Below, in pieces: positions 1 through 8,872 of a DNA stretch of 64,000 nucleotides (position 1 is its first letter; every line of letters begins with the position of its first letter). Under the pieces are notes generated by a model. That model did not search any database, was not told where the DNA came from, and was given only the letters and a program-made list of their open reading frames with translations. Made by a program: the position numbers and the translations under genes. Source of the DNA: JADJYF01 sp965278995 (GTDB lineage Bacteria > Pseudomonadota > Gammaproteobacteria > Ga0077536); assembly GCA_965278995.1 (NCBI GenBank), contig OZ257136.1, positions 1,984,001 to 2,048,000 on the forward strand. The letters are read 5' to 3'.

Positions 1-25
1 CTGGCGGCAGACCGACGTCAGCCAT
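1..25 (-). CDS. Start of downstream gene, probably miaA (partial)
   Basis: An ATG on the minus strand overlaps the last bases of mutL, and the eight visible codons (M-A-D-V-G-L-P-P) run off the window edge. In gammaproteobacteria mutL is usually followed by miaA (tRNA dimethylallyltransferase), which is why I suggest it. Too little sequence is present to see any domain, so the identification rests only on gene order. Confidence 0.35.
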
Positions 26-1694
26 GCGGCGGCGCGCCAAGGTTGGCCCCGGATAGCGGTACCAGCAGGGGTTCCAGGGCGACGTTCGCTGCGCTGGCGC
101 CCAGCTTCAATTGATCGACCAATGCTGAATTCGGGCGCCCGCCTTCACCGTAAACGAGCACGGCCGCCGCCGCCCGCGCGGTCGCGAAGAGCAGGTCGCT
201 TGAATTCGCCAGATCTTCGGCCAGGCGCATGATCAGGGCGCCAGCGGGGACGGCTGGAAAGACCGCCGGCAGGCCCCGAAGAACGAATCCCGTCGGCCCG
301 AGTTCGTCAAATTCGAATCCACTCGCGATGAGCCCGGGGCGGTGTCGTTCGAGCGTGCTCGCCGGCGCCACCGTGACCCGCTCAGGCGTCAGCAGCGGGC
401 GGCTGGCAGCGGGAACCATTCCGAGCCGCCGACTGAGCACCGCGACCCAGGCCGCCTGCAGATCCAGCGCAAATACGGCGCCGTCTTTCAAGGTCAGCAG
501 GTAACGTGATTCGACCAGCGCGAGCAGCTGACCGAGTTGAACTGCGCCCATCGCTTGCGCTGGGCGATAGCTGCTCAACGGTGACATGGCGCGCGTTGCG
601 GCTGGGCCGCTGCCTGACCGATAACCGGCCTGTGCCTCGCGGACCGCGGCCGTGGTTGGCGTCGGACTGCCAGTCAGGACTGCATCGCCACCATCCAAGG
701 TCTGGCGAACCACGCCATGGACAAAATCGTGCACCATCCGCAGGTCGACGAATCGCACTTCGAGTTTGCCCGGATGCACGTTCACATCAGCGTCCGTGAG
801 CGGGGTTTCGAGAGCGAGCGCATAGACCGGGAAGCGCCCAGGGGCAAGCCGCTCGCCGTAAGCCTGGCGCACCGCATGAGCGAGTTGGCGGTCGCGTATC
901 GGGCGACCATTCAGGGCGAGGAACTGCACATCGGACTGACTGCTGGCGAGCTCGCTGGCACCGAGCCATCCGCTGATCCGCAACGCGCCGGCAGTTTCAC
1001 TCACCCGGGTCGCGCGTTCCAGCAGCGCTGCACCGAACAGCGCGCGCCAGCGTTGCATCGGTTCGTCAGCCCGCGCCGCGCGCAGTCGCACGCCGCGACT
1101 GCCGGCCTGGATCAGCGCCAGATCGAGCGCAGGCACGGCAAAGCCGAGGCGTCGAACCAGCTGCTGCACGTGCAGATATTCGGTCCGGCCTCGTTTCAGA
1201 AAACGCTTGCGGGCCGGTACGTTGTAGAACAGTTCGCGCACCGTAATACGCGTGCCCGGGGGCCCCTGGTGCGGGACCGGGGCTGACGGTTCCTGACCGG
1301 GACTCGCCGTTACGCGCCAGCCATGGGCCTGGCCCGGCTGGCGCGAGACAATTTCAAGTTGAGCGACGGCGGCAATGCTGGCCAGCGCCTCGCCACGAAA
1401 ACCGAGCGTGGCGATGGCGGCCAGTTCGCTGCTCTCGCTGAGCTTGCTGGTCCAGTGCCGGCGAAGTGCAGCCGGCATGTCCTCAGGCGCCAGACCATCA
1501 CCGTTGTCGCGCACGACAATGCTGAGCAGTCCGCCGTCCTCGAGTTCGACCTCGACCTGCGTAGCGCCGGCATCGATGCTGTTCTCGACCAGTTCCTTGA
1601 CGACCGACGCTGGACGTTCGATGACTTCACCCGCTGCAATCTGATTAATGACGTAATCGGATAACGGTCGAATACGGCGGGGCTCAGGCAACAT
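18..1694 (-). CDS. mutL: DNA mismatch repair protein MutL
   Basis: MutL is the ATP-driven matchmaker that links MutS mismatch recognition to strand incision. The 558-residue product opens with the GHKL ATPase motifs: NQIAAGEVIERPASV near residues 17-31 with the catalytic Glu at about 34 and Asn at about 38, DNGDG at 63-67 and GFRGEAL at 98-104. The transducer domain follows, then a low-complexity linker (about 330-385) and a short C-terminal dimerisation domain. I see no endonuclease metal motif, as in E. coli-type MutL used with MutH/Dam. The length is a little below the E. coli protein (615). It starts with ATG and its stop overlaps the start of the next gene, which suggests translational coupling. 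It is the last complete gene of a minus-strand run beginning with orn. Confidence 0.96.
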   Translation of the reverse strand: MLPEPRRIRPLSDYVINQIAAGEVIERPASVVKELVENSIDAGATQVEVELEDGGLLSIVVRDNGDGLAPEDMPAALRRHWTSKLSESSELAAIATLGFRGEALASIAAVAQLEIVSRQPGQAHGWRVTASPGQEPSAPVPHQGPPGTRITVRELFYNVPARKRFLKRGRTEYLHVQQLVRRLGFAVPALDLALIQAGSRGVRLRAARADEPMQRWRALFGAALLERATRVSETAGALRISGWLGASELASSQSDVQFLALNGRPIRDRQLAHAVRQAYGERLAPGRFPVYALALETPLTDADVNVHPGKLEVRFVDLRMVHDFVHGVVRQTLDGGDAVLTGSPTPTTAAVREAQAGYRSGSGPAATRAMSPLSSYRPAQAMGAVQLGQLLALVESRYLLTLKDGAVFALDLQAAWVAVLSRRLGMVPAASRPLLTPERVTVAPASTLERHRPGLIASGFEFDELGPTGFVLRGLPAVFPAVPAGALIMRLAEDLANSSDLLFATARAAAAVLVYGEGGRPNSALVDQLKLGASAANVALEPLLVPLSGANLGAPPHG

Positions 1695-1763
1695 CTGCGC
1701 AGTGTACTGCGGGTCGTAGCGCGGAGGCCCGCCCCATCAGCGGCAATTCGCAGCGGCGCGTCG

Positions 1764-3149
1764 TCAGGGGATACGCAGCAATTCGCCGGTCTTCACCATT
1801 TCCGAACGCAGGTTGTTGGCGAGCTTGATACTGTTGATGGAGACGTCGTAGTGCATGGCGATGCCGGACAAGGTCTCGCCGGTACTGACACGATGCGCGC
1901 GATTGTCGGCCAATTGCGTGCCGACAGGAGCGCTCTGACCGAAATAGCTGGTTACGCCACGCATGATGGCATCGGCCAGCTGTCGGCGATAAGCGGGGCT
2001 GCGCAGTTTCTTCTCTTCAGTCGGATTGGAAATGAACGCAGTTTCAACGAGTATCGACGGGATGTCGGGTGATTTGAGCACCATGAAACCGGCATGTTCG
2101 ACACGCTTGCGATGCACAGCGCCTAATCGCTTGAGCGCCGTCAGGACATGATTACCGAGGTCGATGCTGGCCTCGATCGAAGCTGTCTGTGAGAGATCGA
2201 GCAGAACGGATTTCAGCACCTGATCCTTGTCGTCGAGCGTGACACCGCCGATGAGATCAGAGGCATTCTCGCTTTCGGCCAGCCACTTGGCCGCTTCGCT
2301 GCTGGCGCCTCGCTGCGATAGAACGAACACCGACGAACCTTGTACGCGGCGATCGCGGAATGCGTCGGCGTGGACAGAGATGAACAGGTCGGCTTTACGC
2401 GCACGCGCTTTCTCCATGCGCGTGCGCAGATTGAGAAAATAGTCGCCGTCGCGGGTGAGCACGGCGCGCATACCGCGCTGACTGTTGACCCGCCCAGCCA
2501 GTTCGCGGGCGACGGCCAGAACGATGTCCTTCTCATAGGTGCCGGCGGCGCCGATTGCGCCGACGTCGTCGCCACCATGGCCAGCGTCGATGGCGACCAC
2601 GAACTCGCGTTGCGGCCGGCGTGGTGCGGCTACCGGTGGTGGCGACTGCAGCGCTACCGGGACCACTGCGACCGGACGGGAGGCCGCCGGCGACATCGGC
2701 GTGCGCGGCATCGCAGGGACGACCGGGAGCGGAGTCGTCCGTCGCGGCCGGATTACCAGTACCGGTACCGCAGGAGCCGGTGAAGCGAGTCGGATAGCGA
2801 CGCGGTGGCCGGCACCCGGTGCCGGCGGCAGCGCACCGCTCGAAACCTGCACCGGTACCGCAAGGTCGAGCACCACGCGCAGGTCGCGCTCGCCGCGCAA
2901 GCCCGAGCGCAGAGCGCGAACGCGACTGGCGGGCGGCAGGCTGAGCGGCTGTCGCGCTCGCGCGCCCTGAAAATCAATGACCACGCGGTCCGGATTGGTC
3001 ATGGTGAAAACGTGATAGCGCGCCGGGCCGCTCAATTCGAACGTGACCTGCGAAAGCGCCGCTTGATGCACGGCACGCACGGTTTTGAGCTCGACAGCCT
3101 GGAGGCCGCCCAAGTACAGAAGTAGTGGTAGAAATGCCAGCCAGCGCAT
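1764..3149 (-). CDS. N-acetylmuramoyl-L-alanine amidase (AmiB/AmiC type) with LysM
   Basis: Periplasmic zinc amidase that cleaves the peptide from MurNAc during daughter-cell separation. The 461-residue protein has a signal peptide (residues 1-18, hydrophobic, ending near LQA), an AMIN domain (about 20-120) for septal targeting, a Pro/Val/Ala-rich linker (125-180) and an Amidase_3 domain. Zinc ligands are visible as His191 in DAGHGG, Glu206 and His260 in SVHAD, with the catalytic Glu in the later VETAF motif. A single LysM domain forms the C-terminus (about 418-461). This AMIN-Amidase_3-LysM order matches AmiB of enterics. It lies between tsaE and mutL, the usual neighbourhood. The 82 bp upstream are clearly more AT-rich than the genes and may hold a promoter. 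Confidence 0.95.
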   Translation of the reverse strand: MRWLAFLPLLLYLGGLQAVELKTVRAVHQAALSQVTFELSGPARYHVFTMTNPDRVVIDFQGARARQPLSLPPASRVRALRSGLRGERDLRVVLDLAVPVQVSSGALPPAPGAGHRVAIRLASPAPAVPVLVIRPRRTTPLPVVPAMPRTPMSPAASRPVAVVPVALQSPPPVAAPRRPQREFVVAIDAGHGGDDVGAIGAAGTYEKDIVLAVARELAGRVNSQRGMRAVLTRDGDYFLNLRTRMEKARARKADLFISVHADAFRDRRVQGSSVFVLSQRGASSEAAKWLAESENASDLIGGVTLDDKDQVLKSVLLDLSQTASIEASIDLGNHVLTALKRLGAVHRKRVEHAGFMVLKSPDIPSILVETAFISNPTEEKKLRSPAYRRQLADAIMRGVTSYFGQSAPVGTQLADNRAHRVSTGETLSGIAMHYDVSINSIKLANNLRSEMVKTGELLRIP

Positions 3150-3182
3150 GGGCTTACAGTTCTTATCTCAACGATTCTCGCT

Positions 3183-3211
3183 ATTGTGTTTAGTTGTCAC
3201 TGATAATTCAA
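3183..3211 (-). promoter_or_regulatory. Putative sigma-70 promoter for the amidase-mutL pair
   Basis: In the AT-rich gap between tsaE and the amidase, the minus strand reads TTGAAT (3211-3206), 17 bases, then CACAAT (3188-3183). Each box matches consensus at four of six positions. It sits about 35 bases upstream of the amidase ATG. This is a pattern match only. Confidence 0.3.
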
Positions 3212-3231
3212 GCGTTCCTGATGTCATTCAA

Positions 3232-3708
3232 CTAACTTGATGATTTCGAAGCAGTAAAGTAGCGAGCCATGATCCCGCTACCGGCCGCAGTGAAGGCCTG
3301 CACCGACAATTCGCGTGCGCTGCCGGCGATTTCGATAGCAATGTCGAGGTCGGCTGGCGGCAGCACGCCAGCGCCTTTTTCCGGCCATTCGATCAGGCAT
3401 TCCGTACTCGGGCTGAAATAATCGTCGATGCCGATGAATTCCAGCTCGAGCGGAGCAGCCAGTCGATAGAGGTCGAAGTGATGCACATAGCGCCTGGCCA
3501 GCGCATAGGATTCGACCAGCGTGAAGGTCGGACTCTTGACCGCGCCACGATGACCCAGGGCGCGCAGATAGCCACGTGCAAACGTCGTTTTACCGGCAGC
3601 CAGTTCGCCGCGCAGATGGATACAGAGCCCGCCGTGGGCGAGCAAAGCAAGGCGGGCACCGACTGCCTCCATTGCAGCGGCGTCAGGCACGCACAGGAAC
3701 GATGTCAT
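3232..3708 (-). CDS. tsaE: tRNA threonylcarbamoyladenosine biosynthesis ATPase TsaE
   Basis: TsaE is the P-loop ATPase that works with TsaB and TsaD to make t6A37 in ANN-decoding tRNAs. The 158-residue product has a Walker A loop, GELAAGKTTF, at about 34-43, the family motif SPTFTLVESY near 59-68, and H-DLYRL near 77-83 in the switch region. Length is normal for the family. Its ATG overlaps the stop of nnr by four bases (ATGA), so the two are translationally coupled. The nnr-tsaE-amidase-mutL order is conserved in gammaproteobacteria. Confidence 0.95.
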   Translation of the reverse strand: MTSFLCVPDAAAMEAVGARLALLAHGGLCIHLRGELAAGKTTFARGYLRALGHRGAVKSPTFTLVESYALARRYVHHFDLYRLAAPLELEFIGIDDYFSPSTECLIEWPEKGAGVLPPADLDIAIEIAGSARELSVQAFTAAGSGIMARYFTASKSSS

Positions 3709-5207
3709 GGCAGCGTCAGCGCTGGATTCACTGCCGCCTGCAGATAATCCATGAGATCACCGGCCAGCAGACCGCGTTCGCCGCGGCTAGCGGCGGCACG
3801 GTCGGCCGCCACGGCGTGCAGGCAGGCGCCATCGATAGCGGCTTCGTTCAACGACCAGCCTTGCGCAAGCAGGCCGGCAATCACGCCTGTCAGCACATCG
3901 CCCATGCCACCACTCGCCATGCCGGGATTGCCACCACGGATTATGACGGGACGGGCTGTCGGGTCGGCAGTCTGCACGACCGTGCCGGCACCTTTCAGCA
4001 CCACTACGCCGCCATATTGGTCGACCAGCCCGCGCGCAGCAGTGAGCCTGTCTTCGTGGATGGCGGCCGTATCGGTCGCGGCCAGTCGAGCAGCCTCGCC
4101 TGGATGCGGCGTCAGGATGCGTTGCGCGCACCTATCCGGGTCGCGCGCCAGCAGGTTGAGTGCATCGGCATCAACAACCATCGGGCAGGATAAGTCGCGA
4201 GCACTCGCGAACATCGCGCTGGCCCATTCCGATAACCCCAGTCCGGGACCGAGCGCGACCACGCTGGCGCGGCTGGTGAGCGCGCGCAGCTCGGCCGGCG
4301 TCGCGACCGCGTGAACCATCAACTCCGGGCGGCATGCATTGAGCATGGCAGCGTGGGCCGGATGCGTGGCCAGTGAGATCAGTCCGGCACCGACCCGGGC
4401 AGCCGCTTCAGCGGCCAGACGGGCCGCGCCGCTATAGCCCGGCGCACCGCCAATGACGAGGACATGCCCGAAATGCCCTTTGTGTGCTGTTCGCGCGCGC
4501 GCGACGAAATGAGCGCGGATATCGGCGTAGCTGCGTGTATGACCGCTTGGCTGGACGTCGGCATAGGCCGCCCCAGGTATATCGAGATCGGCCAGAACGA
4601 GATGTCCTACACAAGCCGGGCCGTCGCCCGTCAGCAGCCCTGGCTTGAGCGCGATAAAACTGACCGTGCAGTTTGCGCGGACGACCGGGCCGGCAGCGCG
4701 CCCGGTGCGCGCATTCAGCCCGGACGGCAGATCGAGACTCAGTATCGGCGAGCCGGCCTCGTTCATCGCGGCGATGGCTGCCGCATAGGGTGCACTGATG
4801 GCGCGTTCCAGTCCGGTGCCGAGCAGGCCGTCGACGATGACGTCGGCCTCGCGGCAACACTGGCCGCTGTCAGTGATTCGTGCCGCGGTGGTGGTCAACG
4901 CTTTTAGATGCCGTGCAGCGTCGCCACCGATCCGTGACCGATCGCCAGGCAGCCACACCTCGACAGCGAGGCCGGCAGCATCGGCAAGTTTCGCGATGAC
5001 GAAGCCGTCACCGCCGTTATTCCCTGTGCCGCATACGATGGCCACGCGTGTGGCCGTTGGCCAACGCGCCCGCAGGACTTCGAAAGCGGCCAGCCCGGCA
5101 CGCTGCATCAGTTCAGCGCCGGACAATCCGAGTGCGGCGGCGGCGTGGTGATCGAGTACACGACTGGCGGCGCTGTCGTAGAGCGCGCCGCTGTGCGCCG
5201 CGGTCAT
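3705..5207 (-). CDS. nnr: Bifunctional NAD(P)H-hydrate epimerase / ADP-dependent dehydratase
   Basis: Repairs hydrated NAD(P)H. The N-terminal YjeF-type domain (about 1-215) interconverts R and S hydrates and shows the CGTGNNGGDGF motif near 59-69. The C-terminal ribokinase-like domain (about 225-500) is the ADP-dependent dehydratase, with HKGHFGHVLVIGG near 242-254 and GNPGMASGGMGDVLTG near its end. The 500-residue length matches the fused E. coli YjeF. It overlaps orn upstream and tsaE downstream by four bases each, so the three are one coupled translation unit. Confidence 0.95.
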   Translation of the reverse strand: MTAAHSGALYDSAASRVLDHHAAAALGLSGAELMQRAGLAAFEVLRARWPTATRVAIVCGTGNNGGDGFVIAKLADAAGLAVEVWLPGDRSRIGGDAARHLKALTTTAARITDSGQCCREADVIVDGLLGTGLERAISAPYAAAIAAMNEAGSPILSLDLPSGLNARTGRAAGPVVRANCTVSFIALKPGLLTGDGPACVGHLVLADLDIPGAAYADVQPSGHTRSYADIRAHFVARARTAHKGHFGHVLVIGGAPGYSGAARLAAEAAARVGAGLISLATHPAHAAMLNACRPELMVHAVATPAELRALTSRASVVALGPGLGLSEWASAMFASARDLSCPMVVDADALNLLARDPDRCAQRILTPHPGEAARLAATDTAAIHEDRLTAARGLVDQYGGVVVLKGAGTVVQTADPTARPVIIRGGNPGMASGGMGDVLTGVIAGLLAQGWSLNEAAIDGACLHAVAADRAAASRGERGLLAGDLMDYLQAAVNPALTLP

Positions 5208-5758
5208 GGCGCCGCCGGCACGTTCAGCAATGAAGCGCGATAGTGTTCGAGTTCAGCAATCGAATCGCGAATGTCATCCAGTGCCAGATGATGACCTTGT
5301 TTGACGAACGGCGGGAGCCCGGGGGCCCAGCGACGCGCGAGTTCCTTCAGCGTGCTGACGTCGAGATTGCGATAATGAAAATACGCCGCCAGGGTCGGCA
5401 TGTAACGATAGAGGAAGCGACGGTCCTGACAGATGCTGTTGCCGCACATCGGCGAAACGCCAGCCGGCACATACTGGCGCAGAAACTCGAGCGTAGCCTG
5501 CTCGGCAGTGGCCAGGCTCCAGTTACTTGACCGAACGCGCGCAGTCAGCCCCGACGTCCCGTGCTGGCGTGTGTTCCATTCGTCCATGCCGGCCAGTACC
5601 GCGTCGGCGTGATGGATAGCCAGTGCCGGACCGTCGCGCTGTTCGCGTAGATGGACGTCGGTCACGACAGTCGCTATTTCGATGATCGTGTCGTGCTCCG
5701 GTTCGAGCCCGGTCATTTCGAGATCGATCCAGATGAGATTGTGTTCCGACAATTCCAT
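5204..5758 (-). CDS. orn: Oligoribonuclease
   Basis: DEDDh 3'-5' exoribonuclease that degrades 2-5 nt RNAs, including pGpG from c-di-GMP turnover. The 184-residue protein has the first Exo motif, IDLEMTGLEPEHD, near residues 11-23, a central NSICQDR motif near 107-113, and H-x-A-LDDI near the C-terminus (about 157-163) with the catalytic His and Asp. Length agrees with the family. The ATG start lies 12 bases from the recR stop, and the stop overlaps nnr by four bases. A possible link to the EAL-domain protein at the far end of the window is functional only. Confidence 0.96.
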   Translation of the reverse strand: MELSEHNLIWIDLEMTGLEPEHDTIIEIATVVTDVHLREQRDGPALAIHHADAVLAGMDEWNTRQHGTSGLTARVRSSNWSLATAEQATLEFLRQYVPAGVSPMCGNSICQDRRFLYRYMPTLAAYFHYRNLDVSTLKELARRWAPGLPPFVKQGHHLALDDIRDSIAELEHYRASLLNVPAAP

Positions 5759-5770
5759 CGCGTCGTTACC

Positions 5771-6367
5771 TCAATAATCGTGACGGCTCGCGATGGCGTG
5801 CGAGAGCGTCGACCCATCGACGAATTCGAGCTCGCCGCCGACCGGAACGCCATGCGCGATACGGGTCGCGCGGACGCCGTGCCGTCGCGCAACGTCTTTC
5901 AGGTAATGCGCCGTGGCCTCCCCTTCCATGGTCGTGCTGGTCGCGACAATCATTTCCGTCACCGCCCCTGCGGCCAGGCGTTGTTCCAGCTCGGGGATGC
6001 CGATGGTCGCCGGTGTCACGCCATCTATCGGCGACAACCGCCCCATCAACACGAAATAGCGGCCGCGAAAATCCGCAGCCTGCTCGATCGAGGCAACGTC
6101 CAACGGACTTTCGACGACACAAATCATAGCCGGGTCGCGATGAGGGCTGCGGCACAGCTCGCAGGTCTCGGTCTCGCAGAACGTTCGGCAACTGGCACAT
6201 TGGCCGATTTGATCGGCCGCGCGGGCCAGCACTGCAGCCAGTCGCCGTGCTTTGTCGCGATGCTGTTCGAGCAGATGGAAAGCAATTCGCTGCGCCGATT
6301 TCGGCCCGATGCCCGGCAGGAACTGCAGCGCACTGATCAATTCGCTGAGCAGCGGCGAGGGGTTCAT
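5771..6367 (-). CDS. recR: Recombination protein RecR
   Basis: RecR forms a ring that, with RecO and RecF, loads RecA on gapped DNA. The product (198 residues from the ATG at 6367; a TTG lies one codon earlier) has the helix-hairpin-helix LPGIGPKSAQR near 17-27, a four-Cys zinc finger C-x2-C-x3..C-x2-C in the stretch CASCRTFCETETCELC near 56-71, and a Toprim domain beginning VVESPLDV near 80. It ends in the usual short C-terminal Walker-B-like segment. It follows ybaB by 40 bases, the common dnaX-ybaB-recR order. Confidence 0.96.
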   Translation of the reverse strand: MNPSPLLSELISALQFLPGIGPKSAQRIAFHLLEQHRDKARRLAAVLARAADQIGQCASCRTFCETETCELCRSPHRDPAMICVVESPLDVASIEQAADFRGRYFVLMGRLSPIDGVTPATIGIPELEQRLAAGAVTEMIVATSTTMEGEATAHYLKDVARRHGVRATRIAHGVPVGGELEFVDGSTLSHAIASRHDY

Positions 6368-6407
6368 CAAGGCATCATCACGTTGGAAGTACGTTTACCA
6401 GGCAACA

Positions 6408-6731
6408 CTAGAACGGAAGCTTGATGCCTGCGGGCAACTCGAGCCCGGCGGTGACACTGGCAAGTTTCTCCTTGCTTAGCGCCTCGATACGCCGGTTGGC
6501 ATCGTTGACTGCGGCCGCCACGAGATCTTCGAGCATGCTCTTATCGTCGTTCATGAGCGGTGCATCGATGTGCACTGTCCGTACGTCGTGGCGCCCGTTC
6601 ATGACCACCTTGACCATTCCGCCACCGGCGACGCCCGTCACTTCGGACGACGCTATCTCGCGTTGGACCCGCTCCACTTCGGCCTGCATCTGCTGGGCCT
6701 GCTTCATCAAATTGCCGATGGCGCCTTTCAT
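6408..6731 (-). CDS. ybaB: YbaB/EbfC family nucleoid-associated protein
   Basis: Small dimeric DNA-binding protein of 107 residues. It carries the typical Met/Gln-rich helix near the start (LMKQAQQMQAEVERVQ, residues 8-23), the VTGVAGGGMVKVVMNGRH strand segment, and the AAVNDA helix. Family members bind nucleoid DNA and are nearly always encoded between dnaX and recR, as here. The 62-base gap to dnaX has no evident terminator, so the genes are probably co-transcribed. Confidence 0.95.
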   Translation of the reverse strand: MKGAIGNLMKQAQQMQAEVERVQREIASSEVTGVAGGGMVKVVMNGRHDVRTVHIDAPLMNDDKSMLEDLVAAAVNDANRRIEALSKEKLASVTAGLELPAGIKLPF

Positions 6732-6793
6732 ACGGATTACTTCATGCTGATTGGTGAATACTCGTTACTTCGTGCGTACGCCTGACAGCGCGC

Positions 6794-8545
6794 TCAACGC
6801 GACGAAACATCTTCGATCGTCGCGCCAAAAGCGTGTTGCAAGGCCAGCACGTTCGGGTCGCTGCCGATCTCGGTTTCGGCACGACGCTGTCTTGCGGCTG
6901 CGGCGGCGAGCTGCTGCTCCGATGGTGTGGTAAGTCCATCGCCCTGCGCCACCGTGACCGTCACGCGCAATGGGCACGCGAGGGCGGCAACCAGCGCATT
7001 CTGCAGGGTCTCGACCAACCGCTGTGCGGCTAGTCGTTCATACTGTGGCGCCACGACCAGTTTGAGCAATGCACCGTCGAAAGACGCCAGCGCGCTGTTT
7101 CGTGCCAGTTCGCGGGCCAGCCCGGTCAACCCGGATTCATCGACAATGCGACTCCAATCCAGCGTCTGGCCCGGTTGCCACGCTAACGGATTGGCCGCAA
7201 CGACTGACGGCATCGCGGCAATGACGTCCGGCGTAGACGATACCTCAGATGCGCTCAGCGCCGGTGCTGGCTCGACGATGCGCAGCAGCGGTGCACCGGG
7301 CGGAACCGTCATCTGCGGAGCCACAGCAGTTGCCGCTGCGGATACGGTCGTCTGGGCTTGCGGCGGAGGCCGGCTCGCCAGCGATGGCCGTTCTGGTGAC
7401 GCTGCCGGTCGCGCCGTCGTTGCCGCCAAGACCTTGCGTGTCGCCAATGTGTCGCCCGACGCATCAGCCGGACGAAACGCCAGCATGCGCAGCAGAATCA
7501 TCTCGAAGCCGGCTTCGGGATCCGGACTGATCGCGAGGTCGCGCCGCCCGGTCAGGGCAATCTGATAGAACAACTGGCACTCGTCAGCGGCTATCTGGCC
7601 AGCCAGGTCAAACACCAGCGGTTCGTCTTCGACCGTGTCAGCTTCGGCGCCTAGCGCATGCACCACCGCTATCCGTCGCAGCAGGCTCAGCACTTCGGCC
7701 AGCACCTGCGCATAGTCCGGTACATAGGTGCTCAGGTCGCGCGCCCGCGCAACCACGCCGCTAGCATCGCCGAGCGCTATCGCCGACAACAGCTTGAATA
7801 CGCGCTCCTGGTCGACGGTACCGAGCATGATCGCCGCCTCGGCAACATCGACTCGTCCGCCACCGTGGGCGATCGCCTGGTCGAGCAGACTCAGAGAATC
7901 GCGAACGCTGCCACCCGCAGCCTGGGCAATCAGCTGTAGCGCCGGCACGTCGTAAGCGATGCCCTCGGCATCGAGAATTGTTGCCAGGTGGCGCGCCAGT
8001 TGAGCAGCCGACAGCCGCGTCAGATTGAACTGCAGACAACGCGACAGAATTGTCACCGGCAGCCGTTTTGGATCGGTCGTAGCGAGCAGGAATTTGACGT
8101 GAGGCGGCGGCTCTTCCAGCGTTTTCAGCAGGGCGTTGAACGAATGATTCGAAAACATGTGTACCTCATCGATGAGATACACCTTGTACCGCGCGCGCGT
8201 CGGCGCGTACTGCACATTGTCGAGCAGCTCACGGGTCTCATCGACTTTGGTTCGCGTCGCGGCATCGACTTCAATCAAATCGACAAAACGCCCTTCGTCG
8301 AGTTCGCGGCAAGCCGAGCAGGTGCCGCACGGTGTGCTCGAGACGCCGAGTTCGCAGTTCAGCGATTTGGCAAAGACGCGCGCAAGCGTCGTCTTGCCCA
8401 CCCCGCGCGTGCCGGTGAACAGATAGGCGTGGTGCAGCCGGTCGCCGTCCAGCGCATTGACCAGGGCTTTCAGGACATGCCCCTGGCCCAGCACTTCGGC
8501 AAAATTTCGCGGCCTCCACTTGCGTGCGAGTACCTGGTAGCTCAT
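6794..8545 (-). CDS. dnaX: DNA polymerase III subunit gamma/tau
   Basis: Clamp-loader ATPase and organiser of the replisome. I start at the ATG at 8545 (MSYQVLARKWRP), the conserved beginning of DnaX, although the frame is open upstream. The 583-residue product has Walker A GTRGVGKTT near 45-53, a zinc module (CxxxxxxxxxCxxCxxC) near 64-79, Walker B DEVHM near 126-130, and the sensor region. A Pro/Ala/Thr-rich linker (about 370-450) precedes the tau domain that binds the alpha subunit. I did not notice an A-rich slippery site like that used in E. coli to make gamma. It lies directly downstream of the SRP RNA gene. Confidence 0.95.
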   Translation of the reverse strand: MSYQVLARKWRPRNFAEVLGQGHVLKALVNALDGDRLHHAYLFTGTRGVGKTTLARVFAKSLNCELGVSSTPCGTCSACRELDEGRFVDLIEVDAATRTKVDETRELLDNVQYAPTRARYKVYLIDEVHMFSNHSFNALLKTLEEPPPHVKFLLATTDPKRLPVTILSRCLQFNLTRLSAAQLARHLATILDAEGIAYDVPALQLIAQAAGGSVRDSLSLLDQAIAHGGGRVDVAEAAIMLGTVDQERVFKLLSAIALGDASGVVARARDLSTYVPDYAQVLAEVLSLLRRIAVVHALGAEADTVEDEPLVFDLAGQIAADECQLFYQIALTGRRDLAISPDPEAGFEMILLRMLAFRPADASGDTLATRKVLAATTARPAASPERPSLASRPPPQAQTTVSAAATAVAPQMTVPPGAPLLRIVEPAPALSASEVSSTPDVIAAMPSVVAANPLAWQPGQTLDWSRIVDESGLTGLARELARNSALASFDGALLKLVVAPQYERLAAQRLVETLQNALVAALACPLRVTVTVAQGDGLTTPSEQQLAAAAARQRRAETEIGSDPNVLALQHAFGATIEDVSSR

Positions 8546-8626
8546 GGCTTGCTCATCGTCACTGCGTGCCGGTCCGGTCCTACCGCGCAATGTTCGCCGC
8601 ATGACCCCGGGATCAAGGCGGCGGCC

Positions 8627-8722
8627 GTGTCAGCCACACCCCGGCACCCGCAGTTACTGCTACCGCTGCTCCCTTCCGGGCCTGACGGGGTTTACAGTGC
8701 TGCGCCGCGAGGGGGCCGACAC
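8627..8722 (-). ncRNA. ffs: 4.5S RNA (bacterial small SRP RNA)
   Basis: The minus strand contains the SRP domain IV hallmark GTCAGGCCCGGAAGGGAGCA: the GGAA tetraloop and flanking asymmetric loop that bind Ffh. The ends pair: GTGTCGGCC at 8722-8714 with GGCTGACAC at 8635-8627, giving nine base pairs with one G-U. The length of about 96 nt fits the small gammaproteobacterial form that lacks the Alu domain. It sits upstream of dnaX on the same strand, its classic position in many proteobacteria. Exact ends are inferred from the terminal pairing. Confidence 0.93.
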
Positions 8723-8872
8723 GTCCACCATGGAACGTCCGTGACGGGCAGTGTACACCAGGATGATGACCGAGTTGACCGGCCACAGAAATCCCGCCGC
8801 ACGTGCGCATTGTTTCCGCTAGAGTAATGCCTGGCGCGGGCGGACTGGCCACCCGGCGATGGAGAACCCAGC

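Noticed and set aside
2340..2970. Plus-strand frames across the amidase gene
   Set aside because: Arg/Gly/Ala-rich shadow frames overlapping the Pro/Val-rich linker of the amidase on the other strand.
6794..8545. Programmed frameshift in dnaX to make gamma
   Set aside because: I did not notice an A-rich slippery heptamer with a following hairpin at the expected place. It remains possible that I missed one.
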